From: Thermoplasmata archaeon
GTDB lineage: Archaea; Thermoplasmatota; Thermoplasmata; Thermoplasmatales; Thermoplasmataceae
Assembly (NCBI GenBank): GCA_021806295.1
Contig: JAJZXS010000016.1
Span: 1 to 59,330 of the forward strand
DNA length: 59,330 nt
Reading direction: 5' to 3'
Positions within the stretch are counted from its first letter, which is position 1, and each line of letters starts with the position of its first letter. The translations under genes and the position numbers were made by a program. Below, piece by piece: positions 44,213 through 52,608 of the stretch. The notes under the pieces were generated by a model. It worked only from the letters and a program-made list of their open reading frames with translations. It had not been told where the DNA came from and ran no database searches.

Positions 44213-45678
44213 ATTACAGCGATTACCCTGATACATCATATTTAAAAATACCAACAAGCCCGCTGGAAAGGGTAATAGGTCAGGAGGAAGCTGTACGCCT
44301 TGCACTTATAGCCGCAAAACAGAGGAGGAATCTTCTTCTTGTTGGCCCTCCGGGGGTCGGGAAATCCATGATAGCCCAGGCCATGTCTTTTTACATTAGC
44401 AGGCCGGAGGAAGAAATCAGGGTTGTACATAACCCATCATATCCAGAAAGGCCATTTGTAGAGGTAAGAACTATCAGTGAGATCGAGAAGGAAAAACATG
44501 AAATGAACTCCATAGAGGGAGAAATCATAGATCCCAAAGATGCGCCTGACAATGTTGCACAGAGACTGGGGTATAAGTGCCCCCACTGTGGTTTTTATTC
44601 CCCGCCCACAGAGAGTGTATGCCCCAACTGTAATAACAGCAAGGCGGCAAACAATACACAGGGGCCATTCAACGATGTTTTTAACGTTATAGGAGTAGCC
44701 TTTGGTGTGAATAACAACAATGACAGGGTAACCCAGACCAGAAAAGTCGGTGACAGGGAAGAGATAGTAGTATACGAGAAATATGGCGATAAGATAAGGG
44801 TATTAGATGAAAAAACACTGGAAAGACGACGTAAACTTGAGAAGAAAAGTCCAAGCAAGGTAATAGTGCCCATCGACAGGAATCCATTTGTGCTGGCCAC
44901 CGGTGCAAGCGAGACTGAGCTTCTTGGGGATGTAAGACATGATCCATATGGCGGGCACCCACAGCTGGGGACCATGCCATATGAACGTGTAGTTGCAGGT
45001 TCAGTACATATGGCACATGAAGGGGTCCTATTTATCGATGAAATTACACACTTAGGAAAGCTTCAGCGTTTCATACTCACTGCAATGCAGGAAAGGAAGT
45101 TCCCCATCGTGGGGAGAAATCCACAGAGTGCGGGAGCAAGTGTAAAGGTGGATGATGTCCCTACTAATTTCATACTTGTCGCAGCATGTAATATACAGGA
45201 TTTACAGTATATACTGAGCCCGCTCCGTTCAAGGATTGTTGGAAATGGCTACGAAATTTTAATGGAAAATTCTATGCCGGACACAAAGGAGAACAGAATG
45301 AGATACCTCCAGTTTATCGCCCAGGAAATCAATATGGATGGGAAAATACCTAATATGGCCATAGATGCAACGGATATCATTATAAACGAAGGAAGAAGAA
45401 GGGCACTTGAGGATCACAAAAGCAACGCTCTTACCCTTAAGCTCAGGGAACTTGGTGGACTAGTAAGGGCCTCTGGCGATATGGCAGTGGAAAATCATCA
45501 TAAGTTAATAGAAAAATCCGATGTCAAGGAGGCACTTTCTCTGTATGTCCCTGTAGAGGAAAAGATCAAAAAATACTATGGCAGTATGACCAACGCAATA
45601 GGTGAAGAGGCAACAGGATCCCAGAAAGGAGAGTACTATAATTATTACAATTATAGCGAGGATAGGTCTTATCAGTGA
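44197..45678 (+). CDS. LonB-like AAA+ ATPase with zinc ribbon and no peptidase domain
   Basis: The ATPase core follows archaeal LonB closely. It has IGQEEAVRLALIAAKQRRNL, Walker A LLVGPPGVGKSMIAQA (near residues 47-62), VVHNPSYPERPFVEVRTI, the LonB-like block ATGASETELLGDVRHDPYGG, Walker B GVLFIDEITHL, sensor NFILVAACN and LSPLRSRIVGNG. The insertion between Walker A and B, which in LonB carries membrane spans, instead holds a zinc ribbon (CPHCGFYSPPTESVCPNC). The protein stops at residue 493 with a Tyr-rich tail, just where the Ser-Lys peptidase domain should begin. It is probably a soluble unfoldase or remodeller, cotranscribed with dnaG. Confidence 0.85.
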   Translation: MGSYVNYSDYPDTSYLKIPTSPLERVIGQEEAVRLALIAAKQRRNLLLVGPPGVGKSMIAQAMSFYISRPEEEIRVVHNPSYPERPFVEVRTISEIEKEKHEMNSIEGEIIDPKDAPDNVAQRLGYKCPHCGFYSPPTESVCPNCNNSKAANNTQGPFNDVFNVIGVAFGVNNNNDRVTQTRKVGDREEIVVYEKYGDKIRVLDEKTLERRRKLEKKSPSKVIVPIDRNPFVLATGASETELLGDVRHDPYGGHPQLGTMPYERVVAGSVHMAHEGVLFIDEITHLGKLQRFILTAMQERKFPIVGRNPQSAGASVKVDDVPTNFILVAACNIQDLQYILSPLRSRIVGNGYEILMENSMPDTKENRMRYLQFIAQEINMDGKIPNMAIDATDIIINEGRRRALEDHKSNALTLKLRELGGLVRASGDMAVENHHKLIEKSDVKEALSLYVPVEEKIKKYYGSMTNAIGEEATGSQKGEYYNYYNYSEDRSYQ

Positions 45679-45830
45679 TCTTAATTTAAAAATTTTTATT
45701 TAAGTATAGAATTTATAGATGCCAAGGTAACGGTTTTTTTGGTTTATATGGACTATAAAATTATACAAGATCATATGAATAAAATGACGGCAGGGCAAAA
45801 GAATTAATACGTTTTAATTATGGTGGGTAA

Positions 45831-46457
45831 ATGGCTATTCTGCTTCTATTTATAACCGTCTTCGTGGCACTGTTTGCAATAATTAACCCTATAGGGGCAG
45901 TGCCCATACTTATCACACTCACTGATGGCTACAGTCTGAAGGAGAGAAAGGAGGTTATCAGGAGAAGCGTTTACATGGCTTCCGGAATGCTCTTCGGCTT
46001 TATGTTCCTTGGTGTATATATATTTGATATTCTTGGAATCAGCATATATGATTTCGAAATAGCAGGCGGTATTCTACTTTTCAAGGTCGGTTTTGATATG
46101 CTGCAGGGAAAAACCTCCCAGACAAAAATCACGAATGCAGAGCAGCAGGACTCAGCTGACAGGGAGGCAATAGCAATAGCCCCAATAGGAACACCACTCC
46201 TTGCAGGCCCTGGATCCATAACAACGGCAATAATCTATTTTAATGGGACCGGAATAGATATACTGTCAAGAATGGTTGTAATTGCCGCAGTAATTCTTGT
46301 ACTTATACTGGCATTCATTATACTAAAGTATTCTCTGAGAATTTTCCAGAGGATAGGTAAAACTGGGTCAATTGTAATATCCAGGATAATGGGATTGCTT
46401 TTGACAGCCATAGCTGTTGACCTAATTACAACGGGAATTATTCATATTTTTCTCTGA
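45831..46457 (+). CDS. MarC family membrane protein
   Basis: A six-span membrane protein of 208 residues. FAIINPIGAVPILITLTDGY is the conserved first repeat, and IAIAPIGTPLLAGPGSITTA the second. FEIAGGILLFKVGFDMLQG lies between them, which is the MarC/UPF0056 pattern. The family function is unsettled; it was once linked to antibiotic resistance. GGTGGG precedes the ATG. The stop overlaps the convergent aroD end by 20 nt. Confidence 0.9.
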   Translation: MAILLLFITVFVALFAIINPIGAVPILITLTDGYSLKERKEVIRRSVYMASGMLFGFMFLGVYIFDILGISIYDFEIAGGILLFKVGFDMLQGKTSQTKITNAEQQDSADREAIAIAPIGTPLLAGPGSITTAIIYFNGTGIDILSRMVVIAAVILVLILAFIILKYSLRIFQRIGKTGSIVISRIMGLLLTAIAVDLITTGIIHIFL

Positions 46458-47103
46458 AACGGTTCAATAGTGAAATAAATTCAGATGCTTCTATCTGACC
46501 TGGGGCTGTTGCATGCTTATATGAAGCATATGCATAATCAGAAACAGCAATAGCAGAAAAAAGCCTGAAAAGGCTATTATTGTTTCCCATGGGTATATAT
46601 GCAAGTTTGATTGTATGTTCTTTCTTATAATGATACAGATAATCTATATCCTCAAGAAATTTTCCTGTATCATTGTAAAGCAGGGCTATTTTATATATAT
46701 CAGGGGAAAGTGCTGACATATTATTTAATATAAGGTGCACATTGTCATCATTTAAACCGTGGAATGAAACCATGAGATTTGTATCATTAAAAAGGTCCCT
46801 CCTGAAATTGAAAGATCCAATATCAACGTCTACCGTAGGAGGAGAATAATTCATGGCATAATTATAAATTGTTGTTATCTGGTCAGGCTGTCTTGATCTG
46901 AATGTAAATATGTAATCAACAAGATTTTTGTTTAAATATTCCAGTATTTTCCCCAAATTTGCAGTATCTCTGCACCCAAAGAGATCATATCTGATTTCGT
47001 AACTATTTGAAAAGTCCATGGAGCCATTTTCAAATTCCGCTCTCATGTGGCTGAAATCATGGAAAAAAACGGATGTGTATACTTTACATGAGGTCCCGGC
47101 CAT
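46438..47103 (-). CDS. aroD: Divergent type I 3-dehydroquinate dehydratase
   Basis: Shikimate pathway step: 3-dehydroquinate to 3-dehydroshikimate through a Schiff base. Evidence for type I is EIRYDLFG near residue 37 (the usual ExRxD strand), FTFRSRQPDQ, VSFHGLNDD and IYKIALLYND with the probable Schiff-base lysine. A C-terminal HATAPGQIEASEFISLL matches the family's SAPGQ loop. The sequence is otherwise weakly conserved. The open frame extends to 47184, but I start at the ATG at 47103 (MAGTSCKVYTSVFF). A TTTATAG box lies about 27 nt before it, and the extra 27 codons look unlike the family. Confidence 0.72.
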   Translation of the reverse strand: MAGTSCKVYTSVFFHDFSHMRAEFENGSMDFSNSYEIRYDLFGCRDTANLGKILEYLNKNLVDYIFTFRSRQPDQITTIYNYAMNYSPPTVDVDIGSFNFRRDLFNDTNLMVSFHGLNDDNVHLILNNMSALSPDIYKIALLYNDTGKFLEDIDYLYHYKKEHTIKLAYIPMGNNNSLFRLFSAIAVSDYAYASYKHATAPGQIEASEFISLLNRFREKYE

Positions 47104-47186
47104 GCTAAAGTATTTCAGTATACTATAAAAATTATCCACTGCATATGATATAATAAACCTTTTTACATAGAATATTATATCCACGC

Positions 47187-47453
47187 ATGGATATGATAGA
47201 GATTAAGAAAGGAGGTAAGTATACTGTTGTTTCATCAAGCGGGGATGACAATCCCCTAGTAACAGAGGGGGAATATTTCGGCTACGCTATTCTTGGCGAG
47301 GAGGGATCCCTGGTATTCAGAATTACATCTGATGGAAAAACAAAATTGAGGCTCATACCGGTTGGTTCTGTATCATATATAGAATTCGATGAGGAGAATG
47401 TAATATCCAAAAATAAGGATGAAGACAGGGGTAAGACCACATATTTTAACTGA
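47187..47453 (+). CDS. Small hypothetical protein, probably beta-rich
   Basis: An 88-residue soluble protein (MDMIEIKKGGKYTVVSSSGD, then FGYAILGEEGSLVFRITSDG and KLRLIPVGSVSYIEFDEENV). The alternation of hydrophobic and polar residues with glycine turns suggests a small beta-barrel, perhaps SH3- or Sm-like, but no family is recognised. It is divergent from aroD, with about 83 nt between the start codons. An alternative ATG is two codons downstream. Confidence 0.6.
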   Translation: MDMIEIKKGGKYTVVSSSGDDNPLVTEGEYFGYAILGEEGSLVFRITSDGKTKLRLIPVGSVSYIEFDEENVISKNKDEDRGKTTYFN

Positions 47454-47519
47454 GTTTTAGAATAATTTAACTTATATTTGTTTCACAGATAATATTTTTA
47501 TAGTTATTTAATATAGATT

Positions 47520-48731
47520 ATGATGCCTTTTGATAAATCTGTTAGATCTGTTATTATAGTAGGTGGGGGAAGTACTGGATGCAGCATAGCGTATAATCTT
47601 GCAATAAGAGGCGTAAAGGTAACATTACTGGATCGTGGCAATATTGCATCTGGAAATACCGGGAAATCCAGTGCACTGGTCAGAACCCATTACAGTAACA
47701 GGCTCATAGCATCAATGGCACTATATTCCATAAATCAATTCAACAATTTTAACATGGTTGGATACTCAGGATTTACAAGAACTGGCATGGTATTCCCATT
47801 TAACGGCAACAACGCCGAAACTGCAAGAAAAAACCGTGATATGCTGCTTGAACTCGGAATTCATGAAAATGAGATATCAGTATCACAGGTCAGGGAATTT
47901 TTCCCAGATATTGATTCCAGTGATTTTGATTACATACTTTATGAGCCTGAAAGTGGATATGCTGACCCTGTTGCAACTGCCTCTGCATATGCAAACGCAG
48001 CAAGGGCTCTTGGTGCAGAAATATATACAGGCACGGAAGTCACAAAGGTTGAGAGCGGACGAAAAAGTGCATCGGTTTATCTTGCATCTGGTAAAAAATA
48101 CAGTGCAGATGCAGTTATACTGGCTACCAACACCTGGACAAATAATCTTCTTCGATCTTCAGGCCTTGATGACAGTATGCTTCCTCCATTATATGCATCT
48201 GTACATGACATTATATACGTGAGGAGACCTGAGAATTGCCAGGGAATAAAACCAACATTGTGGGACCCGCAGAAGTCCGCCTATTATAAAATGGAGGGTG
48301 AAACGCTCACAGCAATCGGAAGTTTGGACCCGCACATAGATAAGCAGGTATTTGATGTCACTAAAAATATTGAGGATCATGTCACCGATAGTTATATAGA
48401 GGAGTATCTTGCCAAAATAACAGAAAGGATTCCTTCAATGGGCGATGCGTCTATTGTTGCGGCCATATCAGGTCTGTATGATATGTCACCGGATGGCCAG
48501 GCCATTATCGATTCCATGGCCTCCAATGGGATGGAAAATGTATATATCTGTGCCGGATTAAGCGGGCACGGATTCAAACTTTCTCCTGCTTATGGGGTTA
48601 TTGTTGCTGATATGGTAACCGGTATTGCCCCGGAGAGTTCATTATTTGACTGGTCGCAATTCTCGCTAGCAAGATTCAAAAATGGTACAGGCATAAAATC
48701 TATGTATTCAGGAATAGGAACTATATACTGA
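47520..48731 (+). CDS. FAD-dependent amino-acid oxidase-like protein (DAO family)
   Basis: A 403-residue flavoprotein of the glycine/sarcosine/D-amino-acid oxidase family. SVIIVGGGSTGCSIAYNLAIRG is the Rossmann GxGxxG motif near the N-terminus, followed by TLLDRG. GNTGKSSALVRTHYSNRLIA covers the flavin contact. VILATNTWTNNLL and the C-terminal CAGLSGHGFKLSPAYGVIVAD are typical of the family. The substrate is unknown; candidates are sarcosine, glycine or proline derivatives. It stands alone upstream of tRNA-Thr. Confidence 0.87.
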   Translation: MMPFDKSVRSVIIVGGGSTGCSIAYNLAIRGVKVTLLDRGNIASGNTGKSSALVRTHYSNRLIASMALYSINQFNNFNMVGYSGFTRTGMVFPFNGNNAETARKNRDMLLELGIHENEISVSQVREFFPDIDSSDFDYILYEPESGYADPVATASAYANAARALGAEIYTGTEVTKVESGRKSASVYLASGKKYSADAVILATNTWTNNLLRSSGLDDSMLPPLYASVHDIIYVRRPENCQGIKPTLWDPQKSAYYKMEGETLTAIGSLDPHIDKQVFDVTKNIEDHVTDSYIEEYLAKITERIPSMGDASIVAAISGLYDMSPDGQAIIDSMASNGMENVYICAGLSGHGFKLSPAYGVIVADMVTGIAPESSLFDWSQFSLARFKNGTGIKSMYSGIGTIY

Positions 48732-48752
48732 ATCTACTGAATAAAATTCATA

Positions 48753-48826
48753 AGCCATCGGAGGGATTCGATCCCCCGACCTGCTGATTACAAGTCAGCC
48801 GCTCTACCATGCTGAGCTACGATGGC
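48753..48826 (-). tRNA. tRNA-Thr (anticodon TGT)
   Basis: On the minus strand this is a 74-nt cloverleaf with no intron. The acceptor GCCATCG pairs with CGATGGC, with a T discriminator. The D-stem is GCTC/GAGC. The anticodon stem GCTGA/TCAGC encloses the loop CTTGTAA, giving anticodon TGT (codon ACA). The T-stem GGGGG/CCCTC has one G-T wobble. The T-loop reads ATCGAAT, so position 54 is A where T is usual. CCA is not encoded. Confidence 0.95.
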
Positions 48827-48890
48827 GCAGTTAGTGTATTTAAAATTCTTATATAAAATTTCTATTTATCTTAAACAAAAAATAAAAAAA

Positions 48891-49553
48891 TTATTCCTGG
48901 TGGTTGTAGGCTTCCATCACATACTCTGCGAACTGGTCGTCTGGATATGCTCCGGGGAATGTAACATCATCATTTATAACTATATGTGGTACTGCTGAAA
49001 CCCCTGCGTCTGATGCTTCCTTATCGAATTCAAGTGATTCTATCATTTCACTCTTTATGTTCTTGTTCATCAGGGCAAATTTATGTGCTGTAATTACGGC
49101 CTTCGGGCAGTACTGGCATGTTGGTGTTACATAAACTTTTATGGTCACAGGCTTTTCTATTTTTGAGATAAGTTCAACAGCCTTCTTGGATACGTCAGCC
49201 TCTCCACTTGATACATTCTCAAGGTCTTCTATAAGTGACCCGAATTCATATCCTGATGGAATACCATAGTAAATAATTCTTCCATCCTCATCACCATGCC
49301 TTGCGACTATTGTTGCAGGATATTTCTCAACCTGGTATTTTTCAACCATTTCCTTATCTTTCTCATACACGTATTTTACAACATTTATCTTATCTGAGAG
49401 CGCACCAACCTCATCAACAAGGTTAAGAGTGTCCTTGCAGTACTTGCAGCTGTTATCTTCAGATGTAAAAACTACCAGGTCTACCGTGTTTGTTAATTTT
49501 TTCTCGAAATCCTCTCTCAGGAATTTTGCATCCTCTTCTCTTATCAAACTCAT
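48891..49553 (-). CDS. Protein disulfide oxidoreductase with two thioredoxin folds
   Basis: A 220-residue PDO of the kind found in thermophilic archaea; it makes or reduces disulfides in the cytoplasm. The N-terminal fold has NSCKYCKDTLNLVDEVG, and the C-terminal fold has PTCQYCPKAVITAHKFA. Both C-x-x-C sites are intact. The cis-proline segments are KYPATIVARH and AVPHIVIND. It is monocistronic, transcribed toward tRNA-Thr. It probably serves as the general thioredoxin-like redox partner. Confidence 0.9.
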   Translation of the reverse strand: MSLIREEDAKFLREDFEKKLTNTVDLVVFTSEDNSCKYCKDTLNLVDEVGALSDKINVVKYVYEKDKEMVEKYQVEKYPATIVARHGDEDGRIIYYGIPSGYEFGSLIEDLENVSSGEADVSKKAVELISKIEKPVTIKVYVTPTCQYCPKAVITAHKFALMNKNIKSEMIESLEFDKEASDAGVSAVPHIVINDDVTFPGAYPDDQFAEYVMEAYNHQE

Positions 49554-49660
49554 AATTATCGTATTGATATTTTAATATGATATATAAATATTACTGCACA
49601 AATATGTATACTTATTTAAAGACAAAGTATATTAATATAATATATCGCATTACAAAATAG

Positions 49661-50377
49661 ATGACTGAAAAACTGTATTATACCGATATGTACGGGAAAG
49701 AGTTTGATGCTTCTGTTATTTCTGCTGAAAATGGAAGTATTGTGTTAGATAGAACATTATTTTATCCTACAAGTGGTGGGCAACCAAATGATACGGGAAT
49801 TCTGAAAACGATAAATGGCGATATACGCATAGTTGATGTTAGGCAGGAAGATGGCACAATTATGCATATTGCCGACGGCCCTGTGACTTTAGCCAGTGGT
49901 GATAAGGTACATGGCATAATAGACTGGGAAAAGCGTTATATACATATGAGGTACCATACAGCGGTACACATAATTGATGGGGTGGTAAACAACGACTACA
50001 AGAATGGCTTACTTACAGGGGGGCAGATATATGATGACCATGCCAGGGTTGATTTCAGCTTTGATATTATAGATAAAGAGCTTATTTCAGAGATAATATC
50101 AAAAGCCCAGGATATTGTTGATTCGGGGTTGAAGGTATACCAGCGTGAGATAGAGCGATCCGAGGCCCTCAAGATTCCTGGGCTTTCAAGGACAGAGCCA
50201 GGGAGACAGTTAATAGAAAAACTGCCGGTTGTAAGAATAATAGAAATTGAAAATTTTGATTTCCAGGCCGACGGAGGTACCCATGTTGCAAATACAAAAG
50301 AAGTTGGGCAGATAGAAATGTTAAAAATAGAAAATAAGGGAAAAGGACACAAAAGGCTGAGTTTCAGGCTAAATTGA
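49661..50377 (+). CDS. Alanyl-tRNA editing protein AlaX
   Basis: A free-standing trans-editing enzyme of 238 residues that clears Ser- or Gly-tRNA(Ala). The N-terminal beta domain includes LFYPTSGGQPNDTG, the conserved SGGQxxDxG element. The HxxxH zinc motif is RYHTAVHIIDGVV. The second zinc pair, usually C-x-x-x-H in CGGTH, reads ADGGTHVANTKEVG here, so an aspartate takes the cysteine position. The length is that of AlaX-M. No ribosome-binding site is visible; the start is probably leaderless. The 3' end overlaps the convergent aminotransferase by 14 nt. Confidence 0.9.
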   Translation: MTEKLYYTDMYGKEFDASVISAENGSIVLDRTLFYPTSGGQPNDTGILKTINGDIRIVDVRQEDGTIMHIADGPVTLASGDKVHGIIDWEKRYIHMRYHTAVHIIDGVVNNDYKNGLLTGGQIYDDHARVDFSFDIIDKELISEIISKAQDIVDSGLKVYQREIERSEALKIPGLSRTEPGRQLIEKLPVVRIIEIENFDFQADGGTHVANTKEVGQIEMLKIENKGKGHKRLSFRLN

Positions 50378-51479
50378 TATCGTCCATGAGGAATGCCGGG
50401 AGCCGTGTTGCCTCAGGTATTTCATCCATATTTATTGTTTTATTAACACCGGATAATTTGAAATATGTATTCAAAAATTTGGCTATATAAAAGTTATTTA
50501 TAACTCCCATTGTACCTACTCTAAGAGTAGTGCCGGATATTGAACCCATTCCTCTTGACACAGAAATGCCAGCATTTAGAAGTTTTTTTATCATTTCACT
50601 ATCGTTATTATAAAAGCAAACAACGGTACTGGAATATATATCCTTATTGCCAAATATTCTCACACCGTTTTCTGCGAGTTTATCCCTTATAAACTGTGAG
50701 GACGATTTTATTCTGTTTACACGGTTGATGAATCCTTCCCGATCAAGTATTTTCAATGCTAAGTTCATAGATTTAAATGCGCCTGTAGCCGGTGTGTATG
50801 CTGTCTCATTCTTGTCGAGAAACTTCATGGAAGTTTTAAGATCAAGATAGAATGGAGCGTTAACTGATGGTACATTTTCCATATCCTCACATGCCTCCCT
50901 GGACAGGAATATTATTCCGATTCCCGGGATAGCTGCAATATTTTTCTGGCTGCCGGTTACCATAGCATAGACCCCTTCCATTCCCATGGAATAACCGCCG
51001 AAACCAGAAACATCGTCAATCAAAAGCTTTGCCCCCTTACCCCTCACTATTTTTATGATTTCAGACATATCACGTATTGCGGTTCCATTCGATGTTTCAT
51101 TGTGCACTAAAAATAATTTGTCGTAATCCCTGTCCCTGATTTCATTTAACAGCAATTGCATATCAAGCATATCATATTTTATAAACTGGGTATTTTTTGT
51201 TTTTCTTGAGATAGATTCTATAAGCCTTTCACCGAAATCACCATAGCTGATGGAGAGAACCCGGTCATCCTCTTTTATTAGAGAAAATACCATGGTTTCC
51301 ACGGCCAGAGTGCCTGATCCTGTAACCATTACAGTTTTATACGCACCTGAAAATTTATTTAGAAGAGACTGGTTCTCCTCCATAATTTGCCTGAACTCAT
51401 GAGAGCGGTGATTTACAACATAGGAGCCTGCATTCGCAACCGAGAATGGGACCTCAACAGGACCCGGAATTAACAGCAT
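50364..51479 (-). CDS. Class V aminotransferase, probably for phosphoserine or serine
   Basis: A PLP enzyme of the serine-pyruvate/alanine-glyoxylate aminotransferase branch, about 371 residues. LLIPGPVEVPFSV opens the family pattern, then NHRSHEFRQIMEENQ and VMVTGSGTLAVETM. LLIDDVSGFGGYSMGMEGV holds the PLP-binding aspartate, and VTGSQKNIAAIPGIGII has the PLP lysine. The GRVGHMG-like end appears as LRVGTMG. I start at the ATG at 51479 rather than the GTG at 51488. The gene begins 2 nt after the serA stop, so the pair probably carries 3-phosphoglycerate to phosphoserine or serine. Confidence 0.87.
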   Translation of the reverse strand: MLLIPGPVEVPFSVANAGSYVVNHRSHEFRQIMEENQSLLNKFSGAYKTVMVTGSGTLAVETMVFSLIKEDDRVLSISYGDFGERLIESISRKTKNTQFIKYDMLDMQLLLNEIRDRDYDKLFLVHNETSNGTAIRDMSEIIKIVRGKGAKLLIDDVSGFGGYSMGMEGVYAMVTGSQKNIAAIPGIGIIFLSREACEDMENVPSVNAPFYLDLKTSMKFLDKNETAYTPATGAFKSMNLALKILDREGFINRVNRIKSSSQFIRDKLAENGVRIFGNKDIYSSTVVCFYNNDSEMIKKLLNAGISVSRGMGSISGTTLRVGTMGVINNFYIAKFLNTYFKLSGVNKTINMDEIPEATRLPAFLMDDINLA

Positions 51480-51481
51480 TA

Positions 51482-52384
51482 TTACCACTCATTGATTATA
51501 TTATCAGCAGTCATTATGGCAATTCTCTTCTGGGCCTCCTTCGTCTGGGCTCCAAGATGCGGGGTTATCATCACGTTATCCATGCTGAGCATTTCCAGTT
51601 CATAGTCTTCCTTTGCAGGCTCATTCCAGAATACATCGCTTACAAAAGCCGATATTTTACCATTTTTTAAATATTTAAGCATATCCTTTCCATTTATTGC
51701 TCTTGCCCTTGAGGTGTTGACTATTATTACCCCTTCTTTTAATTTCGCCAGTTCAGGATCATTGAGTATATATGGGGAATCCTTCCTCATAGTTACGTTT
51801 ATTGATATAACGTCTGAATTCTGGAGAAGTTCCTCCAGAGAAACTTTTTTAACATATTCTGGATATTCAACAGGCATAGGGTCGTATGCTATAAAATTCA
51901 TCTTAAAAACCTTAGCTGCATCTACAATCGCTTTGCCAATTCTCCCGAATCCTAGAATTCCAAGAGTTTTTCCCTCAAGTTCAATTCCCTTTAATTTTGT
52001 AAAATTATTCTTTTTTGTATTTTCTATGCCCTTAAACAGGGACCTGGCACCTATCACCATCATTGCAAGTGTGATCTCAACAACACTCTCTGTAGAGGAT
52101 CCGGGAGCATAAACAACCTTTATGTGTTTTTCTTCAGCATAATCTGTGTCTATATTATCCACGCCGATTCCGGCCCTTGCAATTATCTTTAATTTTTTGG
52201 CCCTGGATATGACATCCCGGGTAATTTTGGTTCTGCTTCTAACAACAACAACATCATAATTTCCTATGACATTAAGAAGATCCTGTGCAGATATTTCAGG
52301 ATTGTAGTCTATTTCAAATTTATCACTCAATTTTTCCCTTAGCACACTATCAACGGGGTCACATATCAGTACTTTTCCGTACAT
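51482..52384 (-). CDS. serA: D-3-phosphoglycerate dehydrogenase, short form
   Basis: First step of serine synthesis: NAD-dependent oxidation of 3-phosphoglycerate. VVVRSRTKITRDVISRAKKL, then RAGIGVDNIDTDYAEEKHIK, are the substrate-domain motifs. GKTLGILGFGRIGKAIVDAA is the dinucleotide fold. VIIVNTSRARAINGKDMLKY and PHLGAQTKEAQKRIA give the catalytic Arg/Glu/His set. At 300 residues it lacks the C-terminal ACT regulatory domain of longer enzymes. A TATA box with a perfect dyad lies upstream, and the gene is divergent from an ACT-type regulator. Confidence 0.9.
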   Translation of the reverse strand: MYGKVLICDPVDSVLREKLSDKFEIDYNPEISAQDLLNVIGNYDVVVVRSRTKITRDVISRAKKLKIIARAGIGVDNIDTDYAEEKHIKVVYAPGSSTESVVEITLAMMVIGARSLFKGIENTKKNNFTKLKGIELEGKTLGILGFGRIGKAIVDAAKVFKMNFIAYDPMPVEYPEYVKKVSLEELLQNSDVISINVTMRKDSPYILNDPELAKLKEGVIIVNTSRARAINGKDMLKYLKNGKISAFVSDVFWNEPAKEDYELEMLSMDNVMITPHLGAQTKEAQKRIAIMTADNIINEW

Positions 52385-52397
52385 ATAAAGTGATGGT

Positions 52398-52415
52398 ATT
52401 ATTACTTATAATAAT
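52398..52415 (-). promoter_or_regulatory. serA TATA box within a perfect dyad (operator candidate)
   Basis: ATTATTA-CTTA-TAATAAT is an inverted repeat with 7-bp arms. On the minus strand it contains TTATAAGT, about 27 nt before the serA ATG at 52384, which fits a leaderless promoter. A protein bound to the dyad would block TBP. The high A+T content makes chance dyads more likely. Confidence 0.45.
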
Positions 52416-52608
52416 TTCTTACGGTAATTGAAATCAAATACAATGACAAATAATTAATTGAAAAAGCAATTTATTAATTAACTTCGAAATATATTGTTAA
52501 TGTTGTAACAGCAGACTTTCATGGGATTCATGCACATATAGGGATATTCGAATTTTTTCCAAAAGCAGTATCATATAAAGTATTTATAGGATACAGGATT
52601 TAAGATGT

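Noticed and set aside
45748-45807. 19-codon ORF before marC
   Set aside because: No ribosome-binding site, no convincing TATA spacing and no recognisable sequence; chance is sufficient.
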